From: Neostapfia colusana
Lineage: Eukaryota > Streptophyta > Magnoliopsida > Poales > Poaceae
Assembly (NCBI GenBank): GCA_030760725.1
Contig: JASWHV010000019.1
Span: forward strand, 39,373,944 to 39,437,943
Direction: 5' to 3'
DNA length: 64,000 bases
This document shows positions 9,337-21,107 of the stretch, one piece after another (positions within the stretch are counted from its first letter, which is position 1; the number at the start of each line of letters is the position of its first letter). A model generated the notes under the pieces. It was not told the DNA's origin. It did not search any database and worked only from the letters and a program-made list of their open reading frames with translations. The translations under genes and the position numbers were made by a program.

Positions 9337-11299
9337 AGCAGCATTCAAGGCTTTAGTTAAGCACCTGACATCAGCACCGGTTTTGGCGCAGCCAGACACA
9401 ACAAAACCGTTCGATGTGTACTGCGATGCATCCAGCATTGGGCTCGGATGTGTGCTGATGCAAGACCGAAGAGTGGTCGCGTATGGATCACGGCAGCTTA
9501 GAAACCATGAGCAGAATTATCCAACTCACGACTTGGAGCTCGCTGCCGTGGTACTTGCACTGAAAATGTGGAGGCACTACCTACTCGGTAACCTCGTACA
9601 TTTATATACCGACCACAAAAGCCTCAAGTACATATTCACTCAGACGGAGCTGAACATGAGGCAGCGAAGATGGTTAGAATTGATAAAGGATTACGAAATA
9701 GAGATCCATTATCATCCGGGCAAGGCAAACGTAGTGGCGGATGCGCTGAGCCGCAAGTCACACATCAACAATCTGACCATCACACCGTTGAAAGAGAGCG
9801 AACCACCACTACATGTGATTCCACACGGAGCTCTCTACAACCTAGCTTTGATCCCCACCGTCCGTGAAGAGATAGCGACAGCTCAGAAACATGACAAGGG
9901 CATGTCGCATTTGCGGAGACGTGTAGACAGTGGGGAGCTGAAATGTTTCCGGAAGGACAGAGACGACATCCTATGGTTCAAGGACCGGATCGTCGTACCC
10001 CGAAACCCGAATATACGAAAGAAAATCTTTGATGAGGCTCACTTGTCAAAGTTTTCTATTCACCCCGGCAGCAACAAGATGTATCAAGAACTCAGAAGCA
10101 AGTTTTGGTGGACGTGGATGAAGCGAGAGACTGCAAAATACGTGTCCGAGTGTAATACATGTCGAAGGGTGAAGGCAGACCACATGCGGAAACCGGGACT
10201 GCTGCAACCACTGGGCATTCCTGCCTGGAAGTGGGAGGACGTGAGCATGGATTTCATCGTCGGTTTACCCACCACTTTTCAGAAACATGATTCTGTGTGG
10301 GTGATCATCGATCGGCTCACCAAAGTTGCCCATTTCATTCCGGTCAACACCAACTACAACGCCAAGAAGTACACTGAACTGTACATCTCACGGATCCTAT
10401 GCTTGTACGGCGTACCCCATACTATCATATCAGATCGGGGCACTTTATTTGTGTCCCGTTTTTGGGAGCAGCTACACGCTGCCTTGGGGACAAAACTGAT
10501 CCGTAGTTCAGCATACCACCCGCAGACGGATGGACAAACCGAGCGGGTAAATCAGATCTTAGAAGACATGCTACGAGCTTGCGCTATCAACCACGGCAAG
10601 AATTGGGATGGTCACTTGCCATTAGCCGAGTTCTCGTACAATAATGGGTACCAAGCCAGCATCAAGATGGCACCTTACGAGGCGCTATACGGTAGGAAGT
10701 GCCGCACACCATTGAACTGGTGTGAGTCTGGCGAAAGAGTTACCTTCGGGATTGACCTCGTCAACAACGCGGAAGAAAAGGTTCGACTGATTCAAGCGAA
10801 CCTAAAAGCCGCCCAATCCCGTCAGAAACAGTATGCGGACTGGAGAAGGCGCCCATTACAATTCGAAGTGGGAGATCACGTATACCTACGGGTGTCTCCA
10901 ATGAAGGGCGTAAACAGATTTGTGGTGAGAGGAAAGTTAGCACCCCGATTCATCGGTCCATTCCAGATTACCGAAAGATGTGGATCGGTGGCATACCGGC
11001 TGAAATTACCAGAAGCACTTTCCGGTGTGCACGACGTCTTTCACATTTCCCAGCTGAGGAAGTGTCTCAAGCTATCAACCACCGTTCAGCTGGAAGACAT
11101 TGAAGAACTGCAACCGGATCTCACCTATCGGGAGGAACCGGTGCAGATTATCGATGAAAAGGCCCGAACCACCCGCAACCGTACGTTGTGGTTCTACAAG
11201 GTTCTATGGAGTAATCACTCCATGGACGAAGCGACATGGGAGAGCGAAGAATTTCTTTGCGCTAACTACCCCGACTTTTTCACGTCGCATATCCGGTAA
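9063..11299 (+). pseudogene. pol: RT thumb - RNase H - integrase - chromodomain of element A (frame-shifted by deletion)
   Basis: This continues pol in a different frame after the deletion at 9062/9063. RNase H has its acidic residues in YCDAS (about 9420), DLELAA and TDHKSL (about 9610). The integrase zinc region spans roughly 10040-10165 with CNTC. The catalytic triad is complete: Asp at 10250, Asp at 10433 and Glu at 10541, with the canonical 35-residue spacing between the last two. A GPF-type module lies at about 10950 and a chromodomain at about 11130-11270. Chromodomains of such integrases are thought to direct insertion to heterochromatin. No internal stop lies between 9063 and the terminator at 11297. 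It lacks its own start. Confidence 0.9.
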
Positions 11300-11333
11300 T
11301 TTTCCACCGTCCTCTCTCTCATTTTTACATTAT

Positions 11334-11350
11334 AATCTCGGGACGAGATT
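11334..11350 (+). other. Palindrome upstream of the polypurine tract, element A
   Basis: AATCTCG and CGAGATT arms with a 3-nt spacer, 5 bp before the polypurine tract. All five elements with a visible 3' end (A-E) have it. Confidence 0.6.
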
Positions 11351-11355
11351 CTTTT

Positions 11356-11368
11356 AAGGGGGGAGGAA
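11356..11368 (+). promoter_or_regulatory. Polypurine tract of element A
   Basis: AAGGGGGGAGGAA directly precedes the TGTAAGG start of the 3' LTR. It primes plus-strand DNA synthesis in LTR retroelements. Confidence 0.9.
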
Positions 11369-13851
11369 TGTAAGGGCCTCGGTTTTTGACACATAGTGGA
11401 AGTGTTCATCACCACACCACACACCTCATTTGAGGAAAGATGATGAACACAAATGAAGAGCAAGTAACCACCATCAACATGCTCATTAGAGAACAAACTC
11501 ACATATTGCAAAAGTGGTATTTCCAACATGTCATATAGGGGGGGGGGCTGGACATATGAAAACTCCTACACATTGCTAAGGATGTCCATGCCAAGTTTCA
11601 CCCAAATTCAAAACCTTTTTGAGGTCAAGTTGGGTATAGCTAGAAAGAGGGCAGTTTGAAACCACATTCAAATTCAAACTGTTTTTATCCCATGAATTTA
11701 AAAGTTGGAGGCATATTCTTACTCAGCACATTTTTGTGAGCTCACACACCAATTTGCACTCCATTTGGAGTTGATCTTGACATGAGCTAAGTGGGACAAA
11801 TTCAAACTTTATTTGAATTCAAAACTTAACTTGTGCTGAAATTCATTCAAATCAAACCCCATTTGAATTCTACTCAATTCAAATGGCTCATAGGTGAATA
11901 ATTTGAATCACCATGGGTATTTTGGGACTCACTGTTTACAACAGTGATTAGGAGTAAATTTCAGAGGTTAAAATTGGCAGTGGGATCCACATGTCAGCCA
12001 CTGAAGGAGATCAACCGAGTGGACTTTCAGCACTCTGGTCCCCCGAGCTTCCCCCGAGAGCGCCACCGAGGGGAGGCCGCCGCGCCACCACCTGCTTGCC
12101 GCCCACGGTCGCTGAACCGACTCCCTGGGTCTTTATCTACCCGCCCGAGCGGTCACCGACGCCTCCCATCGCTGCCTCGCCACACTTTCACTCAAAACGC
12201 CGAAACACCTCGCCGCCCGAGCAAACCTTCGGTTCCTCATCGCCCGGCCAATCCAGTGACCCTCCCAGCGATCTGAGACCAGCACCGGGTGCGCCAAGCC
12301 ATCTTCAACGCCCTCGCATCGGTTCCAGACCCAGCACGGTCTTCCCCGAGCTCCACCGCGGCGATCTTGTCTCTGCCGGTGCAGCTCGAGCCGCCGCTGC
12401 AGGAAACACCCTTCCGGCCACCACAGCCCACCGTTCACGGAGCTGTAAACAGCAAAGAGGTTCGCCTTCAACCCCTCTTTCTTTTCCGTAAGCTCCGGCG
12501 GCGTGACAAGCGCTGCTCAAGCCGGAATTTCATGTTTTCACGACGGTGTGCAAAAGTGCGGTTTGCACCGATCTGAGAAATTCGTAAGCCACACTGCATC
12601 ATTCGTCCTCTCATGGAGAGGATCACTTCTAGTAGCCCGTGCAGATCCATAGGAGCAGGAACCACGAAGAACCGTGGAGAGAAACCGCTGTTCCTCGAGT
12701 TTTAGTAGAAATCCCGATTTCCGGCCCAGGTCACACGGTGACAGCCCATCGCAGCCCTTCCCGAGCTCCGTAGAGCTCATGTCGACCTTTCCTATGGTCC
12801 ACTGATGCTCGACGACCCTTAGCTTGATCGGGGGAGGTGCTAGGGAGGGTGGACAACGCGACCGAAGTTCTTCCGAGGTTGCGGCTCGTCGCCGACCAGG
12901 TGGCGGCCGTTGTCATGACGAGCTGACCCCAGAATCCTGTTCCCCGAGTGGAAATAGGCAGGGGCGGCCAGAATCGTGAAGTTTGGAGCTTTACAGAAGC
13001 CGGCGGTGAGCTCTCCGGTGAGGCTCCTCGGCGGCAGAGCGCGGGCGTCGAGAGGTTGACGAAGGGGTGGACCCCAGCTGTCAGCGGGAGATATTTTAAA
13101 TCGGGATCAGGCTGCAGCCGGGATCTGGTGTGCTGGCGCGCAAATACCCTGTGAGCTCCGGTGTGCCGGACACCTCCGCGCTCGACACGTGTCCTTGCTG
13201 GCCCCGCGAGATTTAAACTTTTCCCCGATTTTCAGAATTCTTCCAAACTTCAAATCCTCATAACTTTGGCTAGAAAGCTCCAAATCGAGTGAACCAAATT
13301 CTGTTGGATTCAGCTCTCTGAGCACTTTCCAGCAATTCAAGTTTCAACTCATGAAAACCCATAATTCTCCAGAATTAATTCCTCAAAGTTTAAAATGTTA
13401 GGAATTTTAACTGGAGAATCCTTTGGAGGAAAATCCTGAAATTTTGCTGGGATGTTCACCAAAATATCCTTGAACTACCACAAAAATTTCAGATCCATTT
13501 GAGCTCATTTGATCCACCTAATGGTGTGATTAGTGAAACTGTTCCAGAGAAAATAGAAAATGTTCAGAATTTTCTCTGAAATTGTTTAGCTCATATCTTT
13601 AGCTAGAAATATTCAAATTAAGTGAGACCAACACCATTAGAACCCTCTGAAAATCTAGTTTTCAGAAAGTCATAGTTTGTTTCATTAAAATCCTTAGAAC
13701 ACCCTACAAGTCTTCAATTAAGGTCAAGTACATAATTAATTGTGGAGGGCTCAAATAAGCTTGACTGCAACTAAAACTTGACCAAGTTTCTATTTAGGTT
13801 GTAACCAAGCCACAGTAAAAGTTTCACAGTCATTAGGCTTGTCTAGTAAGA

Positions 13852-14178
13852 GTTATAGACTTCAAAAGATTAAAAGTAAATACAACTGCATTTAAATTAA
13901 TACATGTATTGCTTCTATCATGTAGTCGGTAAGGTCGAGGAGGAACCTGAAGTCCTAGACTTCGTTACTCCGGAGGAGCAGCTAGCCTACGACCAAGAGC
14001 AGCAAGGCAAGCTCTGGTTTGCATTAACCTTTTACAAATTTTTATTGTTTTGAGCATTTACTTGAGTATCATTATTATTTGCATTAGAGTCTTGTTTGGA
14101 AACCCAAATGCATAGCCAAGAAAACCATGGGTTGGGTTTAGGATTGCAAACCCCGTTAGCTACTGCAATGCTAAGATA
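13852..14178 (+). repeat. 327-bp duplication, first copy, in 3' LTR A
   Basis: This segment is repeated at 14419-14745 with only about three differences. The 5' LTR has a single copy of the corresponding sequence per LTR unit, so the duplication arose after A inserted. Confidence 0.85.
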
Positions 14179-14418
14179 CTCTGTGTACGTGAGGTCCGGT
14201 TGAAGAACTTCTATGTATTCAGTGAGGATTTCGGCTGAGGGTTTGAGGCACTTCCGCAGCTGAGAAATGTGGAAGACATTGTGAATTCCTGCGAGCGACG
14301 CCGGTAACTCTAGGCGATAGGCCACGGGTCCGCATCTTTCAACGACGGCGAACGGACCAATGAACCGTGGCGTAAGTTTACCCTTCACTCCGAAACGGTG
14401 AACTCCCTTCATCGGAGA
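14179..14418 (-). pseudogene. 240-bp fragment of pol (integrase C-terminus/chromodomain) inserted in LTR A
   Basis: It is identical over 240 bp to 21891-22130 in element E and has the same orientation on the chromosome. It encodes, on the minus strand, the GPF module and start of the chromodomain. It shares GATA (left) and AGA (right) with the sequences it joins. It is not a gene but a templated filler fragment. Confidence 0.92.
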
Positions 14419-14745
14419 GTTATAGACTTCAAAAGATTAAAAGTAAATACAACTGCATTTAAATTAATACATGTATTGCTTCTATCATGTAGTCGGTAAG
14501 GTCGAGGAGGAACCTGAAGTCCTAGACTCCGTTACTCCGGAGGAGCAGCTAGCCTACGACCAAGAGCAGCAAGGCAAGCTCCGGTTTGCATTAACCTTTT
14601 ACAAATTTTTATTGTTTTGAGCATTTACTTGAGTATCATTATTATTTGCATTAGAGTCTTGTTTGGAAACCCAAATGCATAGCCAAGAAAACCCTGGGTT
14701 GGGTTTAGGATTGCAAACCCCGTTAGCTACTGCAATGCTAAGATA
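14419..14745 (+). repeat. 327-bp duplication, second copy, in 3' LTR A
   Basis: Direct repeat of 13852-14178, immediately after the E-derived fragment. Confidence 0.85.
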
Positions 14746-14855
14746 GAGTAGGATTCGGTACAAGTCGAGTAGTTGGAACTACTCGCGAGCATAGGCTAGA
14801 GGCACTCGACTCGGGTAGTGATAGCACATGAAACACATGGCAAGAAAATAAGACC

Positions 14856-14909
14856 ACGCGGAGGGTAAGGGCAGCAGGACTTTGGGGCCTGTGTGCTGTA
14901 GCTCCGCTT
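14856..14909 (+). other. Two-tier stem-loop, 3' LTR A
   Basis: Same structure as at 3046-3099, with one mismatch in the outer 5' arm (ACGCGGAG). Confidence 0.6.
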
Positions 14910-15873
14910 GTGTCGATTGAGGACCGAGCCGTGTGCGGGCCTGTTGAACAAGCTAGAACAGTACCGAAGACCTACCGGCTATATGGGAACCGCGAAACTG
15001 ATGTAACTCGGGTAGCTGGGTATTGAGGCTTTGCCCGTCGTTCAGAGGGTAGGTTGAGAGCTTGAGTTGTAAATCGGCTGGCGGCACTGAGATGCGCGTG
15101 CAGAGACCTCTTGCTCGGGACGATGGGACCGGTTCAATATTTGGCTGACGAGTGAAAGGTGGTTGCGTACGGCGTCCGTGATGGTTGTTGTAGGCAACAT
15201 CGAGTACGGGCGTACATGACGGGTTGTTCGGGTAACCCTGCAGGTGTAAATCGATTATAATCGCCGTCCCTCGCGGTCAGTGAGTACCACTTGTTCACTG
15301 TACCGTGACGTAGAAAGAACAGGCTAGTTACATGTTAAAACGTTGCTGATTGAAAGATGGACTTTGCTTGTTAATGGTTTGTTGTAGTTTAGAGCTAACT
15401 AAAGTTCCTTTCAACTTTGGGCAAAGTACATGAGAGAAATGCGTTTCTTGTTTGATTGCGGCTCTCTCATGTGTCTTAGCGTAAGGTTCTCCACAACCTG
15501 CTGCTAAAACTTGAAAGTAAGGTTCCACTAATTAGGCGAGTCCTTTGCAAATAATTTTTACCTCATGTACCTATCACCCCTCATGTAGAAGTTCCATGTT
15601 TAGGTGAGACGGATCATACTTGCTGAGCCTTCGTGCTCACTGCTTGTGTTTGAAGCTTTTGCAGGGTTCTATGAGGATGGGATTCCCGAAGAGGAGACGG
15701 AACCCCAGGAGGGGAATCCCGTCGAGTGGGAGTCGTGCACGCCGCAGGGTTAGTGTGCGTGTGTGCTAGCAAGGACACGTTCAAGGGCTGAACGTGCACT
15801 TGATGCTTAGTCTACGCCCGCGAGTGTAGACTGAACTTATTTTGATGTAAACATGTTCATAACTTGTTTACGT

Positions 15874-15879
15874 AATAAA
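15874..15879 (+). promoter_or_regulatory. Putative polyadenylation signal AATAAA, 3' LTR A
   Basis: In the 3' LTR this copy would be the one used for processing the transcript of A. Confidence 0.5.
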
Positions 15880-15917
15880 ATTTCGCTTCCGCTTTGTACC
15901 TTTGACGTGTGTTATAC

Positions 15918-15938
15918 GGTGCTGTGCAACGCAGCACC
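15918..15938 (+). other. 7-bp stem, 7-nt loop hairpin, 3' LTR A
   Basis: Arms GGTGCTG and CAGCACC, as in the other A copies. Confidence 0.65.
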
Positions 15939-15981
15939 CCTCAGCGTGATCCTGGCTCGACAAGACCGTGGGCTCGTGTCC

Positions 15982-17258
15982 GTAACTTCAGAAACTTTGA
16001 ATTGCAAAGATGTCACACATCTTCTACTCTTTCTAAGGATGTATCATATGAAAATTTTAAATTTTTCTACTGGGAGTTATGTTTGAAAAACAGAACAGTC
16101 CAGAGAGTGTTCCACTCTGTCCTGGTTCTGGACAGTTTACATTCCTCTGGGTTTTAGGCCATCTCAAGGTATGTTTCAGCTCTGGGAGTCTACAACAAAG
16201 TTGTAGAGTACTTAATTACCTTTCCAGAACTATATACGACACCTCCCTGGGCTAAAATACCTGTGAGTTATGCTCTGTTGAAGATCAGCAACTTGCTGCC
16301 AAAACAGAGCACTCTGTTTTTCAGTCTTTTGGAACTACACTCATCAATTATCAACTTTTCTACCCAACCAAAGTCCTAGATGTTGACCTTAGTGATTTTA
16401 ATTCCTTGTTATCATTATTTTCATGCCTATGCCTACAATATCTCGGTACTACGTTCCTCACAAAGGAAAATCCTAACCGGATTATACCGGCATATACGTC
16501 TCAAGTGTGGCACTAAACGGTCTCTCGCACACGTTTACTACACGGATACATACGTGGTTAGTACCTGCAGAAGACCACACAATAATGGTGCACTCAATGG
16601 TTGGTTTCATTTCCGGCAGGATCATATTTGAAATTAAATACAAACGCCCGTATCATTGTCGTACGGCCGTCCTTGAGTTAGGTCACGTCTCAAGGTACAT
16701 GATCGTGTTTCAACACCACACGACAGGGGAACCCGAGTATGTCATGAACGGGTCATCACGGTTGGGAATGTTATCAACCCAACAGATACCACCTACTGCC
16801 CTGCAGGGCACGCCGATGGCAAGCGCTGCGTATGTTCTCCTGGGCTATTCCCAGACGAACACACTCTCGCGTTACTGACCATGCGATGGGGTCTCCACTT
16901 ACTTGCCTAATGCACGCTAGGGATCAGAGTTTCATATGAACTCAGGAACATGAAGAGTTCAAGAGGTTCATATTGACGTCTCACACCAAGCTGTGAGACT
17001 TATCCCTGAACCACGTTCCTCGTCAGGGAGAGCTAACCGAAATTGAACAGCTTTCGGTGGCGTTCCTTACCATACTTACCAGAGCGTAGGTGCGTCATTA
17101 CATAATTGAAATTCAGAATTATAACACATAGGTTAGTCTTTGCCACTTTAAGTAACTAGGCTAATATAGTCCTTAATTGGGCAAACTACCGATTCCTCAC
17201 CGTAACCCTAAGTTTTTCCCGTAATACAGTCCTTAAGTACTGTGCTATCCCCAATGCA
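15982..17258 (-). other. Leader of element F (noncoding)
   Basis: Reverse complement of sequence homologous to 51194-52470 of element B. It holds no supported ORF. It carries the same CTGCAG/GT site (minus strand, GT at 16564-16563) as A and B. A's insertion truncates it. Confidence 0.75.
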
Positions 17259-17270
17259 GCTCTGATACCA
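17259..17270 (-). promoter_or_regulatory. Primer binding site of element F
   Basis: Reverse complement of TGGTATCAGAGC, three bases from the LTR end, matching initiator tRNA-Met. Confidence 0.92.
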
Positions 17271-17314
17271 GGCCGTGGCGGACCGGAATCCGCTCATCTA
17301 GGATCGTAGAGGGT

Positions 17315-17335
17315 GGTGCCGCGCGATGCGACACC
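17315..17335 (-). other. 7-bp stem, 7-nt loop hairpin, LTR F
   Basis: Arms GGTGTCG and CGGCACC on the minus strand; one pair is a G-U type wobble, so pairing is retained despite a substitution relative to B. Confidence 0.6.
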
Positions 17336-18314
17336 CGACAGCACACGTCATAAGAACACATTATATTACATGGGAAAAACAACTGAATGTACAAAGTAGT
17401 ACACTTCTCAGTTACAAACTAGGGTCTTTATTACACAGCGGAAGTTTCTTTTGTACAACTCACGCCCGCCTATCTAGCAAAAGTCGGTTGCCCAGCCCTA
17501 GGGCAACCCACACTAGCTGCACGTCTCAGCTCAGCGCGGCGTGTACGGCTCCCACTCAGCCGTGGTCCCCGACGGAGGGTAACCCTCACCGGTGGACTCG
17601 TACTCCGAGTCCGTGGGTGGCTCCTCACCTGAAAAACACTTAAGCAGCAACCGTGAGCACGAAGGCTCAGCAAGGCTTAACCGACTCACCTAAGCATGAA
17701 ACTCTACATGAGGTGTACCATGACATAGGATAGTCATATTGCAAAAATGGACTCGCCTACAAGTTCATCCTTAGTTCAACTTTTAGCAACAAGTTAACAG
17801 TTCAGGAAGCTGAAATTTAGTGAGCAATATTTGGTGGCAAACATGTAGCAATACAATGTTATATCATATCAGCAGTATTGAATCACCATATTTCATACAT
17901 TAGTCTACGTCATGACTCAGTGACCAAGTGGTATTCTTCACCGCGAGGGACGGCGAATTGACTCGATATACACGTGCAGGGAAACCCAAAGAGCACATCA
18001 CGTATGCCCACCCGTGGAGCTGCACAGCACGCTCACTCGATGTCGTACGGGACGACCTTTTACTCAACAGCCAAAACGTCGAACCGGTCGCACCGAAACG
18101 AGCAGGAGGTTCCCCACACGGAGCATCTCTCTATGCCCGTTGGCAGATTTCCACCTTGCTGCCCTCAACCTACACCTATAAATCGGTGTGCTATGCCTCG
18201 ACGCCCGGAGGTTTAGGCTACATCGGTTTATCGGGGCCCATATATCCGATATGCCTTCGGTACATTCAAACTTGATCAGCGTGGGCCGCACACGGATCGG
18301 TCCTCAATCGACAC

Positions 18315-18365
18315 GGACAGGGCTGCGCACACAAGACTCCCTCTTGCTGCGCCCTAGCCCCTGCC
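18315..18365 (-). other. Two-tier stem-loop, LTR F
   Basis: Minus-strand arms GGCAGGG and CCCTGTCC with inner GCGCA/TGCGC, as in B. Confidence 0.6.
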
Positions 18366-18435
18366 TAGTCTCATTTTCATTACTAAAGTGATCTCACATC
18401 ACTCAACCGAACCCGTGTGTCCCAAGCCTATCTCG

Positions 18436-18456
18436 CGAGTAGGTTCCAACTACTCG
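18436..18456 (-). other. CGAGTAG/CTACTCG hairpin, LTR F
   Basis: Same 7-base arms as in LTRs A, B and C with a 7-nt loop. Confidence 0.5.
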
Positions 18457-21107
18457 ACTTGTACCGAAGTCCTATGAAACATTCAGCATAGCCTGTCTAT
18501 TCGAGGTCTTAGACACTACCCTCCCTCTTTTAGGAACCTTTGGTTATGCAAGTGGGGTTCCATTCATCCTACACCTAATGCACATTCGTACATCACCCTA
18601 GTTATGTGAACAAAGTAAAACTTGATAAAAGAGTTAATGCAAACCGGGCTTGCCTTGTTGCTGATGGTCAGTAGTTAGCTCTTCTTCCGGAAGGAGGAAG
18701 TGCAGTACTTCCGGAGTCTCTTCTTCAGTGACTACACGTTTATGAAATACTACATGTTAATTTGAATGCAATGTGTGAACTTGAATACATAATTGCTAAT
18801 AACTCTAGCTAGCCCTTCCCTTTGGTTCTGAAATTTTTATGGTGGACTGGTAGGGTCCTAATCAGAGTTGTAACCAAGTGTTATTTGAAACAAAGTTCAA
18901 TTGAACCTTGTATAAATAAAAGCCTATTTGGTCAATCTTTGAGCCTCTAAGTAATTCCAGGGTTTTTCATGGCTTCCACCCTTACTTTCTGGAAACTAGA
19001 ATTTAGGATGGTTCTAATGGGGTTGGTTTCATGTCATTTGAAGAACTCTACAGAAAATTATGCCCTAATTAAGATTTGAGAAAATCTGAAAAATGTTTCT
19101 GTACATTTTTCTATTTTCTCAGGGCAGTTCTCTTAATCACCCCATTAGGGTAAATAAATGAACTTGGGTGAGTCTGAAAATTTTACTGGGATTCAGGGAT
19201 TTTCCAATGAACCTCTAAGCAAAATTTCAGAATTTTTCATAAAGTAGTTCTCCAGATAAAATTCCCAACAGTTTAAAATTTAGGGATTTAATTCTGGAAA
19301 ACTATTCACTTTCATGAGCTGAATTTGGTATTGCTGGAAAGTACTCAGAATTCTGGGCTCAGCAAAATTTGGTTCATCGAATTTGGAGTTTCCTAGCCAA
19401 AGTTCTATTCATTTGAAGTTTGAACTAAAACTGGAAATTCGAATAAAATTTAAACTCTGCGGGTGGGGTCCCCCGGCTACGTGTCAGCTTCTCAGCTAAC
19501 CCACACCGGAGCCCGCAGAATCACCCGCACAGCCACACGGAATCCCGGTGCCGCAGCAAATCCCGAGCGCTCTCAGCAGCGACTGACACACGGGGCCCGC
19601 AAGGCTTCTTCTACCTCGCGCTCCCGCGGCTCCCCGCCGCTGAGCTCACCGAAGCTCTCGCCGAAGAGGGGTTCCGACCCTCGGAGTTTGCTGATTCTCG
19701 CCGCCGGTGCCTAACTCGACTCGGAGAACACGCTGGTGCCCTCACCGGAGCTTGACAACGGCCGGAACAGGGCCCCCGATGGCAACAGCGGCCGGAAGCT
19801 CACCGGCGACGTCGAACTCGGCGTCCTCTACACCTTTTCCGATGCTGTTTGCTCGGGGAGCTCCTCTGACACCCGCTGATCACGGATATGGGCACCGATC
19901 TCTGTGAAAACAGCTGCAACTACAACCTCACCGGTGACCTAGACCGGAAATCGGCGCCGATGCAAAAAGCTCGAAGAACATCGCCCATACTCGATGAAAC
20001 TCGATGATTTCTGATCTCAGAGACGCGTGGGAGAGTTTAGATCATGTCTTTAGCTCGGCCTAAGGAGTGGTGGCTTACTTGCTACGAATTTCTGGATTTC
20101 GCCTGGTTCGGTTCTAAACACCCCGACGCGCTAATCCCTCAAATACTTTGCCGATCGTGCGAGAGAGTGAGCGAGGTCGGTACGGTTGTGATCAGTACCT
20201 CGAGGCGGTTCTTTCTTGTGTTACTCGCCGGGCACGAGAGTGCCTGGGTTGCTCGGACGCCGGCGACCAGAGAGCGGCGAGGAACAAGTTTGCGCGCGGA
20301 GGCGATTGTGGGTGGGGGAACGCTGGGGCAGCCGGGGCACCATGAAAACAGTCGAGCGAGCGTCGCGCTGGCGCGGTGACTCCGCTCTTTCACCGTGCGG
20401 TGGCCGCGTTGGGACGGGGTCGACCCCGTGCGTTGTCGCCCGCAGGGGTGTTCGACCTCGTGTCTGAGTCGGTTGATTCTCAGGGTGGCTGACGAGTGGG
20501 CCCTCTTCTCCCCTCTAATTCTTCCTCCCCCTTTCTTTTGTAAATATCCCAGCAACTGAACATTGAATGGGAGACATAGCCCCCAAGTATTGGTTTGAAT
20601 TTGAGTTCTCAAATTTAAACTTTGTTGGGTTAAATTTGCTTCATGTTTAAACTGAAATTCAAATTCAGTTTTGAATTATTGCAAATTTAGCTCCCGACAA
20701 GATGAACTCCAATAGGGATGAAAATTGGTGGGCTAACTCAGAAAAATGTGCTGAGTTTGAATATGAAGCTAACTTTTGAATTTGAGTGATGAAAGTTGCT
20801 GCAATTTGAATTTACATTCAAATTGGCCTCTTTTTCAAATAACCCCAAAAGTGCCTCAAAAAGTGTTGGATTTTTCATGAAACTTGGACTGAACCTTCCC
20901 AAGACTTTTAAAGTTCTAGGGGAAAGCTCAACCTCTCATGTTCATGTGTACAAATCCCTCTTTGTGAAAATGAAGGCTTTCCCCTCTAATCACTCTTTTG
21001 ATGGAGGTTACTTGCTCTTCACAATATTTCCTAAGATATCCACAATAAAACTGTGGTGTTGTGAGGTGATAAAAGTTTTTGCAAGTCCCTTTTCTTGGGC
21101 TTTTACA

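Larger units (their letters stand above)
2705..15981 (+). mobile_element. Element A: Tekay/Del-type Ty3/gypsy chromovirus
   Basis: Order: 5' LTR end, tRNA-Met primer site (4175-4186), leader, an extra ORF (5671-6615), gag-pol (6891-11299), polypurine tract (11356-11368) and 3' LTR (11369-15981). The RT-RNaseH-integrase order and the chromodomain place it among Ty3/gypsy chromoviruses, and the roughly 4 kb LTR fits Tekay/Del. The right end abuts the reverse-strand leader of element F, so A inserted into F. The left edge is complicated by the fused LTR copy at 1-2704, and A may extend before the window. No env-like ORF follows pol: the polypurine tract lies 57 bp past the stop. Confidence 0.88.
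11369..15981 (+). repeat. 3' LTR of element A, with internal duplication and insert
   Basis: It starts TGTAAGGGCC after the polypurine tract and ends near 15980 (GTGTC, then C where the 5' LTR has A). It is about 4.6 kb; removing a second copy of a 327-bp segment and a 240-bp insert gives about 4.05 kb. AATAAA is at 15874-15879, and the hairpins are at 14766-14785, 14856-14909 and 15918-15938. The GC-rich block (12000-12500) holds open frames by composition only. Confidence 0.9.
15982..21107 (-). mobile_element. Element F: 5' LTR and leader of a B-related retroelement (partial)
   Basis: Reading on the minus strand, the 5' LTR (21107 to 17274) is followed by GCC, a tRNA-Met primer site and a leader that resembles the leader of element B. 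The leader is cut at about 15982 by the 3' end of element A, so the rest of F should lie to the left of A, outside the window. The LTR begins TGTAAAAGCCC as in B. Its right edge lies in the 3' LTR of element E, so F inserted into E. Confidence 0.85.
17274..21107 (-). repeat. 5' LTR of element F
   Basis: A 3.83 kb LTR related to that of B but clearly diverged. On the minus strand it begins TGTAAAAGCC (21107) and ends CCGCCACG, one base off the usual CA. It contains an AATAAA (17432-17427) and the hairpins at 17315-17335, 18315-18365 and 18436-18456. Open frames in its GC-rich part (19463-20470) are not conserved in B and are not called. Confidence 0.87.

Noticed and set aside
11300..11368. Search for an env-like gene after pol in A (and likewise in B, C, D, E)
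   Set aside because: The polypurine tract follows the pol stop within about 32-75 bp in every element, leaving no room for another gene.
14032..14412. Minus-strand frame resembling an integrase C-terminus
   Set aside because: It is the 240-bp fragment from E embedded in LTR sequence, with LTR-derived tail codons, not a gene.
20044..20379. 111-codon open frame in LTR of F
   Set aside because: LTR sequence of high GC content, no equivalent frame in the LTRs of B, no recognisable domain.
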